In this document: piece by piece, positions 1 through 4,283 of the stretch
Layout: every line of letters starts with the position of its first letter
How positions within the stretch are numbered: position 1 is the stretch's first letter
Origin: Pyrobaculum sp.
GTDB lineage: Archaea > Thermoproteota > Thermoprotei > Thermoproteales > Thermoproteaceae
NCBI GenBank assembly: GCA_009903905.1
Contig: WYEI01000164.1
Coordinates: 1-5,388 of the forward strand
Length of the DNA: 5,388 nt
Reading direction: 5' to 3'
Translations under genes and position numbers: made by a program
The notes under the pieces: model-generated
The model's input: only the letters and a program-made list of their open reading frames with translations
The model's database searches: none
Told to the model about the DNA's origin: nothing

Positions 1-2
1 TT

Positions 3-176
3 CACTGCGGAATCGACTACTTGATATACGGCGGGGGCATCCGGAGGTGTGTATACTGCGGCAGGAGGCTCTCCAGAGTTGTGACCTCAGTGAAGCCGCC
101 GAGATCCAGAGCTGTGTTTCGCTCCGTGTACAAGAAGTATGCAAATCTCACAAGGCTCCGGTTCAAAGTTGTGTAA
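3..176 (+). CDS. C-terminal fragment of a zinc-ribbon-like protein (5' end outside window)
   Basis: The frame is open from the left edge (first complete codon at base 3) and ends at TAA 174-176, giving 57 residues of unknown total length. The visible part starts HCGIDYLIYGGG and continues to RCVYCGRRL, so three cysteines are seen (fragment residues 2, 16 and 19). A CxxC pair would be completed by a Cys just upstream of the window. This spacing (CxxC, about 13 residues, CxYCG) is typical of a zinc ribbon. The tail after it is strongly basic (many Arg/Lys) and contains no further Cys, as in small nucleic-acid-binding archaeal proteins. I do not recognise the family. A role in binding nucleic acid is only an inference from the zinc-ribbon and basic tail. 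An overlapping frame (47-253) also lacks stops but shows no family features and runs into the AT-rich gap, so this frame is preferred. Confidence 0.6.
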   Translation, partial: HCGIDYLIYGGGIRRCVYCGRRLSRVVTSVKPPRSRAVFRSVYKKYANLTRLRFKVV

Positions 177-180
177 GGGA

Positions 181-210
181 TTTTCATAGATCTATTTTCG
201 TGTTTTATTT
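181..210 (+). terminator. T-rich archaeal-type termination region
   Basis: Four T-runs (181-184, 195-198, 203-206, 208-210) begin four bases after the TAA of the upstream gene. No GC-rich hairpin precedes them. Archaeal RNA polymerase terminates at U-runs without a hairpin, so this is a plausible terminator for the zinc-ribbon gene. The call rests on base composition and position only. Confidence 0.45.
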
Positions 211-236
211 GGATGGGTCAATAAATATAATTATAT

Positions 237-252
237 TATATAGTACTATATA
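237..252. repeat. 16-bp perfect palindrome upstream of the ppsA promoter
   Basis: The sequence tatatagtactatata is its own reverse complement and is centred on GTAC at 243-246. It ends about 10 bp before the ppsA TATA box, at roughly -53 to -38 relative to the start codon. In archaeal promoters, activators often bind just upstream of BRE/TATA. It could be a dimeric regulator site or only a by-product of an AT-rich stretch, since nearly all of it is A/T. Confidence 0.4.
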
Positions 253-262
253 GTGAGTTATA

Positions 263-271
263 CTTATATAC
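263..271 (+). promoter_or_regulatory. TATA box of ppsA
   Basis: The sequence cttatatac is centred about 23-24 bp upstream of the ATG at 290. That puts the expected transcription start at or within a few bases of the start codon. No purine-rich Shine-Dalgarno motif lies between the box and the ATG (the stretch is gtgtactcgtccac), which fits a leaderless mRNA. The purine-rich BRE element is not obvious. Confidence 0.6.
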
Positions 272-289
272 CGCAGTGTACTCGTCCAC

Positions 290-2722
290 ATGCGGTTTAT
301 CAAGTGGCTAAACGAGGTGGGGAAGAAAGACATCCTTCTGGTGGGGGGCAAGGGGGCTAACCTCGGCGAGGTGGCGAGCATAGTCCAGGTGCCGCCCGGC
401 TTCGTCGTTACCTCCGAGGCTTTTCTTTATTTCCTCAACGTCACTGGGTTGAGGGAAAAGATAAAGGAGGTACTTAGGGAGTTCATCTCTAAAGGCGAGC
501 CCGACGAGTACGAGAAGGCGAGTACTGTGATACGCAGCTTGATTGAGAACACGCCTCTGCCCTCTGATCTGGAGGCGGAAATAACCGAGGCATACAAGCG
601 GCTCTGCGATATAACCGGCGTGAAAAACGTGGCTGTGGCCGTGAGGAGCTCCGCCACCGCTGAGGACATCCCCGAGGCGTCTTTTGCCGGTCAGCAAGAC
701 ACCTACCTCAACGTGAGGGGCGTGGAGAACGTGGTACACTACACGAAGAAAGTCTGGAGCTCTCTCTTCACTGCGCGTGCGCTTTATTACAGGGATAAGA
801 TGGGGATCCCCCACGAGAAGAGCTTGATGGCGGTGGTGGTCCAGAAGCTCGTCAGCGCCAGGTCGGCGGGGGTGATGTTTACCCTCGACCCCACCAACGG
901 AGACAGAAGCAAGGTCGTGATCGAGGCGAGCTGGGGGCTTGGGGAGGGCGTTGTAAGGGGTGTAGTAACCCCGGACGAGTTCATCGTAGACAAATCCACG
1001 TTGAAGATTGTGGAAAAGAGGATCTCCGTGAAGAGACTGGCTGTGGTGAGAGACGAGGCGGGGCTCACCAAGGAGGTTGAGCTACCTCGTGAGAAGGCGG
1101 AGGCGCCGGCCCTCACTGACCAGGAGGTGGTGGAGCTGGCTAGGATGGCCGTGAAGCTTGAGCAACACCACGGCTATCCCGTAGACATAGAGTTCGCCGT
1201 TGATGCAGACATGCAGTTTCCCCAAAACCTCTTCGTGCTTCAGGTACGGCCTGAGACCGTGTGGTCTAGGAGGGAGGAGGCGCCTAAGAGGGCTGAGGAG
1301 GCGCCTGCGGGGACTGTGGTGGTTAAGGGCATAGCCGCCAGCCCCGGGGTGGCGGTGGGCGCCGCCAAGATATGTCTCACGCTTGAAGACGCCAAGGAGA
1401 AGCTGAAGAAAGGCGACATACTCGTCACTAAGATGACAGACCCAGACTGGGTGCCTTACATGCGTCTGGCGGCGGCCATAGTGACAGACGAAGGCGGCAG
1501 GACCTCGCACGCCGCCATAGTCAGCAGGGAGCTGGGCATACCCGCCGTCGTTGGGACGGGCAACGCCACCTCCGCCTTGAAAGAGGGCGAGGTCTACACG
1601 GTAGATGGGGGCAAGGGCGTGGTGTTGGCCGGCGCCGTGGCGAAGGCGGAGGAGAAGAAGGCCGCGGAGGCCGCCGCGGCGGCTCCGCCTAGGGAGATCA
1701 TACTTCACATATACCGCGCCGTGCCCACGGGCACCAAGGTGTATATGAACTTGGGCGAGCCGGAGAAGATAGATGAGTATAAGGACCTCCCGTTTGACGG
1801 CATTGGCCTCATGAGGATTGAGTTCGTCATCTCCAGCTGGGTTGGGCAACACCCGCTTTATCTATTATCCGTGGGGCAGGAGCACAAGTTCGTGACTAAG
1901 ATGGCCGAGGGCATCGCCAAGGTCGCCTCGGCGATTTACCCGAGGCCCGTGGTGGTTAGGTTCAGCGACTTTAAGACCAACGAATACAGGAGCCTGGAAG
2001 GAGGCGAGAAGTTCGAACCGGAGGAGCGCAACCCCATGTTGGGCTGGCGCGGCGTATCTCGCTACGTCTCGCCGCAGTACGAGAAGGCCTTTAGGCTTGA
2101 GCTCAAGGCTGTGAAGATGGCTAGGGAGGAGATGGGACTCGCCAACGTGTGGGTTATGGCGCCGTTTGTGAGGACTGTGTGGGAGGCCGAGCAGTTCGCG
2201 AGGCTTCTGGAGGAGGAGGGGCTACACCGGGACCGCGACTTCAAGGTGTGGGCCATGGCTGAGGTGCCCTCAATCGCGTTTATAGTTGAGGAGTTTTCGC
2301 AGTATTTCGACGGCTTCTCCATAGGCTCCAACGATCTGACTCAGCTGGTGCTTGGGGTGGACCGCGACAACGACTTCCTGGTGAGGATCAACCCGAAGTA
2401 TTTCGACGAGCGGGAGGCCCCAGTGTTGAAGGCCATATATGAGATCATCAAAAGGGCCCACAAGATGGGGCGCACCGTGTCTATATGCGGGCAGGGCCCC
2501 TCGGTGTATCCGCAACTGGTGGAGTTCTTGGTGAGGGCAGGTATTGACAGCATCTCGGTGAACCCTGACGCGGTGTTGCAGACCAGGGTTCTGGTGGCCT
2601 CGGCGGAGCTTAAGTTGCTCCGCGAGAGGATTGACGCCATATACCACGCCTTGTATAAACAAGACGAGGCGTCTGAGTTCCACGACATATTGAAGAAGGT
2701 GTTTGGAGGGGTTAGGTACTGA
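290..2722 (+). CDS. ppsA: phosphoenolpyruvate synthase (pyruvate, water dikinase)
   Basis: Makes PEP from pyruvate and ATP, releasing AMP and phosphate; it is a cytoplasmic enzyme feeding gluconeogenesis. At 810 residues it has the usual length and all three modules. The N-terminal ATP-grasp-like domain (about 1-325) has VGGKGANLGE (18-27), RSSATAEDIPEASFAGQQD (119-137) and LQVRPET (317-323). The swivelling phosphohistidine domain (about 342-446) carries the motif GGRTSHAAIVSRELGIPAVVG (402-422) in pieces around catalytic His407. The C-terminal PEP/pyruvate-binding TIM barrel (about 480-790) has GIGLMRIEF (504-512), RFSDFKTNEY (557-566), GSNDLTQ (679-685) and the CGQ motif with catalytic Cys733. 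An Ala/Lys/Glu-rich linker (about 450-466) joins the last two domains. The ATG at 290 starts directly with the family N-terminus and sits a leaderless distance from its TATA box. Pyruvate phosphate dikinase is the main alternative, but the domain layout and length favour PpsA. Transcription is probably monocistronic or reads into the next gene, 25 bp downstream. Confidence 0.96.
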   Translation: MRFIKWLNEVGKKDILLVGGKGANLGEVASIVQVPPGFVVTSEAFLYFLNVTGLREKIKEVLREFISKGEPDEYEKASTVIRSLIENTPLPSDLEAEITEAYKRLCDITGVKNVAVAVRSSATAEDIPEASFAGQQDTYLNVRGVENVVHYTKKVWSSLFTARALYYRDKMGIPHEKSLMAVVVQKLVSARSAGVMFTLDPTNGDRSKVVIEASWGLGEGVVRGVVTPDEFIVDKSTLKIVEKRISVKRLAVVRDEAGLTKEVELPREKAEAPALTDQEVVELARMAVKLEQHHGYPVDIEFAVDADMQFPQNLFVLQVRPETVWSRREEAPKRAEEAPAGTVVVKGIAASPGVAVGAAKICLTLEDAKEKLKKGDILVTKMTDPDWVPYMRLAAAIVTDEGGRTSHAAIVSRELGIPAVVGTGNATSALKEGEVYTVDGGKGVVLAGAVAKAEEKKAAEAAAAAPPREIILHIYRAVPTGTKVYMNLGEPEKIDEYKDLPFDGIGLMRIEFVISSWVGQHPLYLLSVGQEHKFVTKMAEGIAKVASAIYPRPVVVRFSDFKTNEYRSLEGGEKFEPEERNPMLGWRGVSRYVSPQYEKAFRLELKAVKMAREEMGLANVWVMAPFVRTVWEAEQFARLLEEEGLHRDRDFKVWAMAEVPSIAFIVEEFSQYFDGFSIGSNDLTQLVLGVDRDNDFLVRINPKYFDEREAPVLKAIYEIIKRAHKMGRTVSICGQGPSVYPQLVEFLVRAGIDSISVNPDAVLQTRVLVASAELKLLRERIDAIYHALYKQDEASEFHDILKKVFGGVRY
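1274..1306 (+). repeat. Short in-frame direct repeat in the ppsA inter-domain linker
   Basis: The 12-mer gaggaggcgcct occurs at 1274-1285 and again at 1295-1306, a 21-bp (seven-codon) period. It encodes two EEAP blocks in the linker between the ATP-binding and phosphohistidine domains (residues about 329-339). It looks like a small tandem duplication in a stretch where length is tolerated. Confidence 0.6.
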
Positions 2723-2730
2723 TATTTAAA
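2722..2730 (+). promoter_or_regulatory. Candidate TATA box of the MscS-like gene
   Basis: The sequence atatttaaa starts on the last base of the ppsA stop codon and is centred about 20-23 bp before the GTG at 2748. This is slightly short but close to the spacing seen at ppsA. No Shine-Dalgarno motif precedes the GTG, so a leaderless transcript is likely. It means the downstream gene can be expressed separately from ppsA despite the 25-bp gap. Confidence 0.5.
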
Positions 2731-2747
2731 AGAGCTGTATTTCATAC

Positions 2748-3467
2748 GTGGACTTCACCTCCGTTGTTTTAGGCGGCGTCGCGGCCGTCATGGTGTTTCT
2801 CATGGCTATGTATTCCGTGAAGAGGTTTTTCTCCAAGGCCTTGACGAAGGAGCAGATGTACCTCGTAGAGTTCTTGGCGTTGCTCTTCTCCATATCGCTC
2901 TTCTTGGCGATCGCCTCGCCGGCGACGCAGATGCATAATCTGTTCTTCCTGGTGCTTGCCGTGTTTGTAATAGCTATGGGCGTCCTCATGCTGGGGACCT
3001 GGCGCGTGTTGGAGCAGTACCTCACCGGTCTTTTCGTGACTAGGGTGTTAGATCTCCACGTGGGCGACTACGTGGAGCTCGACAACATGCGCGGCTACAT
3101 CACTTCGTTGGAGGATACCTACGTGGTGGTGAGGGATCCGAGGAGGGAGTACGTCTATATACCATACACCGTATTGTTGCGGAGGCCGTTTAGACGGGTC
3201 AAGGCGCCGGAGGGGCATGAGGTCAGGATCAGGCTTTTCGTGCCCCGTTGGCAGGAGCTGAGGAGGGTGAAGGATGTGGTGGGACAGGTGGCTAAGGAGT
3301 ATGGGCTGGAGAGGCTCAGCGTAGACGTTGAGAAGATCGGGGTCAGGGGTGTGGTCATCGTCGTTAGAGGCGTGTTGAAGGACCCGCGCCAGGAGGACGA
3401 GCTGAAATACGCCGTGCTTGACCGCGTCTACGCCGAGTTTCAATCTACTCGCCGGGGCACCGGCTAA
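2748..3467 (+). CDS. MscS-like small-conductance mechanosensitive channel family protein
   Basis: A 239-residue membrane protein. Three hydrophobic helices are visible at about 5-24, 37-58 and 63-86. They are followed by the MscS beta-domain (about 97-150), including LHVGDYVEL (103-111), RGYITSLEDTYVVVRD (115-130) and YVYIPYTVLL (135-144), which lines up with the family pattern GEYVDL...G.V..I...T..R...V.IPN. The soluble alpha/beta C-terminal domain spans about 157-235, ending in the basic tail RRGTG. MscS proteins sit in the cytoplasmic membrane and open under membrane tension to release solutes during osmotic downshift. Oddities: the usual PN of the beta-domain is PY (139-140), and the third helix has few of the Gly/Ala pairs that pack the MscS pore, so gating may differ or the protein may not be a classical channel. 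The GTG start is chosen because an in-frame TAA lies 21 bases upstream (2727-2729) with no ATG, GTG or TTG between. The 3' end overlaps the convergent RCK-like gene by four bases. Confidence 0.8.
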   Translation: MDFTSVVLGGVAAVMVFLMAMYSVKRFFSKALTKEQMYLVEFLALLFSISLFLAIASPATQMHNLFFLVLAVFVIAMGVLMLGTWRVLEQYLTGLFVTRVLDLHVGDYVELDNMRGYITSLEDTYVVVRDPRREYVYIPYTVLLRRPFRRVKAPEGHEVRIRLFVPRWQELRRVKDVVGQVAKEYGLERLSVDVEKIGVRGVVIVVRGVLKDPRQEDELKYAVLDRVYAEFQSTRRGTG

Positions 3468-4093
3468 TCCGCCAACGTCTGCAGGTCTTCCTGGGGCCCC
3501 ACCGCGATTAGGTAATCGCCTTCTTGTATCTCGGCGTCTTTCGCCGATATGAAGCCGTCGTCTCTGACCACGGCGATTTTGGCGCCCGTCTCCTCCTCCA
3601 GCTCCCCTACGGAGCGGCCCAGCACTTTGGAGTCGGACGTCACCAGCATTTCGAGGAGGGCGACGCCGCCCTTTATTGGTATAATCCTAGTAAATTTGAG
3701 GTTGAGCATCCTCAGCAACCTGGACACCACGCAGTGGTAGGTGATTATCGCCGTTATGCCTTCGTCCTCCGCTTGCTTGGCGACGGAGGCGCTTCTCGCC
3801 ACGATGACCACCATGGGGACGCCTTGGGATTTAGCCAACCGCGCCAGCGAGAGGTTTAACATCTCGTTGGGCGAGGGAAACACGGCCACCTCCACGTGTG
3901 AGAAATCGATTTCCTTGACGACCTTTTCGTAGTTCTCAGTCAGCGTGTGTATGTAGACAGGCTCCTTCTCGAATATCTTCGCCCGCTCCCGCGTGGCGAG
4001 CACCCTAACCACATAGCCGTTGTCTGAGAGCATTTTTGCCAGCTGGGGGGCCAAGTCGTCGTTGCTGTCTAGCACGAGGGCTTCTCTAACCAC
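3464..4093 (-). CDS. Stand-alone RCK/TrkA-family protein (TrkA-N-like plus TrkA-C domains)
   Basis: A 209-residue soluble protein with no membrane segment. Residues 1-130 have the alternating beta/alpha pattern of the TrkA-N (RCK-N) Rossmann domain, including VEVAVFPSPNEMLNLSLARLAK (67-88) in pieces and GVPMVVIVAR (91-100). Residues about 143-209 match TrkA-C: LLEMLVTSDSKVLGRSVGEL (146-165) and the end IQEGDYLIAVGPQEDL (189-204). In the family such proteins gate or assemble with K+ transporters or channels, sensing nucleotides. The usual Gly-rich GxGxxG loop after the first strand is replaced by LDSNDDLAPQLA (8-19), and no acidic residue follows the second strand (VVRVLATRE), so classical NAD(H) binding looks lost. 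It probably acts as a regulatory subunit of a K+ or other ion transporter encoded elsewhere. The GTG start at 4093 lies 24-25 bp from its TATA box, without a Shine-Dalgarno motif. Its TAG overlaps the TAA of the convergent MscS-like gene. Confidence 0.8.
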   Translation of the reverse strand: MVREALVLDSNDDLAPQLAKMLSDNGYVVRVLATRERAKIFEKEPVYIHTLTENYEKVVKEIDFSHVEVAVFPSPNEMLNLSLARLAKSQGVPMVVIVARSASVAKQAEDEGITAIITYHCVVSRLLRMLNLKFTRIIPIKGGVALLEMLVTSDSKVLGRSVGELEEETGAKIAVVRDDGFISAKDAEIQEGDYLIAVGPQEDLQTLAD

Positions 4094-4112
4094 ATGGGCC
4101 TTGTTTCGCAGG

Positions 4113-4122
4113 TTTTTAAATA
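4113..4122 (-). promoter_or_regulatory. TATA box of the RCK-like gene
   Basis: Read on the minus strand this is TATTTAAAAA, centred about 24-25 bp upstream of the GTG at 4093. The expected transcription start therefore falls at or next to the start codon, and no Shine-Dalgarno motif lies in between. This fits a leaderless mRNA. Confidence 0.65.
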
Positions 4123-4164
4123 AAAACGGAGGCTGAAATTCGCATACTCTCTACACACTCTTCT

Positions 4165-4183
4165 CTATAGATATTCAAAGATT
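4165..4183 (+). repeat. Bipartite direct repeat CTATAG-N5-CAAAGATT, copy 1
   Basis: CTATAG (4165-4170), a five-base core atatt, then CAAAGATT (4176-4183). All 14 specified bases recur with identical spacing 74 bp downstream. It lies about 43 bp upstream of the minus-strand TATA box, so it could serve both divergent genes. A regulator site is inferred; no regulator is identified. Confidence 0.5.
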
Positions 4184-4217
4184 CGCCCTTTAATATCCTA
4201 TAAATTTCCTTTATTAT

Positions 4218-4225
4218 ATTTATAT
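4218..4225 (+). promoter_or_regulatory. Possible distal TATA box of the PLP-enzyme gene
   Basis: ATTTATAT, the same 8-mer as at 4255-4262 in the proximal box. From here transcription would begin near 4246 and give a leader of about 38 bases that includes the Shine-Dalgarno motif. The region is AT-rich, so a chance match is possible. Confidence 0.35.
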
Positions 4226-4238
4226 CCCCATGTTTATA

Positions 4239-4257
4239 CTATAGGGCGGCAAAGATT
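4239..4257 (+). repeat. Bipartite direct repeat CTATAG-N5-CAAAGATT, copy 2
   Basis: CTATAG (4239-4244), core ggcgg, then CAAAGATT (4250-4257). The last bases run into the proximal TATA box (4256-4263), and CAAAG sits where the BRE for transcription factor B would be. A protein bound here would compete with the basal machinery. Alternatively the right half is simply BRE-like sequence. Confidence 0.5.
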
Positions 4258-4263
4258 TATATA
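4256..4263 (+). promoter_or_regulatory. Proximal TATA box of the PLP-enzyme gene
   Basis: TTTATATA preceded by the purine-rich gcaaaga, a good BRE-plus-TATA arrangement. Its centre is 24-25 bp upstream of the ATG at 4284, the same spacing as at the other promoters here. It predicts a leaderless transcript that would exclude the Shine-Dalgarno-like motif. Confidence 0.65.
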
Positions 4264-4274
4264 GGAAGCTAAAA

Positions 4275-4281
4275 GGAGGTG
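4275..4281 (+). promoter_or_regulatory. Shine-Dalgarno motif before the PLP-enzyme gene
   Basis: GGAGGTG is a full seven-base match to the complement of the archaeal 16S rRNA 3' end, and it ends two bases before the ATG at 4284. It is the only clear motif of this kind before a start codon in the window. It can act only on transcripts that begin upstream of the proximal TATA-directed start, for example from the distal box. Confidence 0.55.
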
Positions 4282-4283
4282 TA

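Larger units (their letters stand above)
4094..4283. other. AT-rich divergent control region between the RCK-like and PLP-enzyme genes
   Basis: These 190 bases separate two divergently transcribed genes and contain no convincing ORF. They hold the minus-strand promoter (4113-4122), a pyrimidine-rich stretch (about 4145-4166), two copies of a bipartite direct repeat, at least two plus-strand TATA-like boxes and a Shine-Dalgarno-like motif. Its AT content is far above that of the flanking coding DNA. It is the longest non-coding stretch in the window. Confidence 0.75.

Noticed and set aside
47..253. Plus-strand ORF of 68 codons overlapping the upstream gene's end
   Set aside because: It is out of frame with the Cys-rich reading frame, runs into the AT-rich promoter gap with a low-complexity Ile/Tyr-rich end, and has no recognisable features.
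177..289. Possible small RNA gene in the gap before ppsA
   Set aside because: No tRNA-like cloverleaf, C/D-box pair or GC-rich stem was found; the composition fits a terminator followed by a promoter.
308..814. Minus-strand ORF of 168 codons inside ppsA
   Set aside because: Shadow of the conserved ATP-binding domain on the opposite strand, with no protein-family pattern.
1082..1852. Minus-strand ORF of 256 codons inside ppsA
   Set aside because: It is antisense to strongly conserved ppsA sequence; the His/Arg/Leu-rich translation is typical of a shadow frame of GC-rich coding DNA. No promoter or family motif is seen.
3524..3859. Plus-strand ORF of 111 codons opposite the RCK-like gene
   Set aside because: The minus strand encodes a clear RCK/TrkA protein here, and the plus-strand translation has no family features and no promoter.
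4184..4248. Inverted repeat CGCCCT (4184-4189) / AGGGCG (4243-4248) as an RNA hairpin or riboswitch
   Set aside because: The stem is only six base pairs with a 53-base AT-rich loop and does not extend well on either side; no known riboswitch core is visible.
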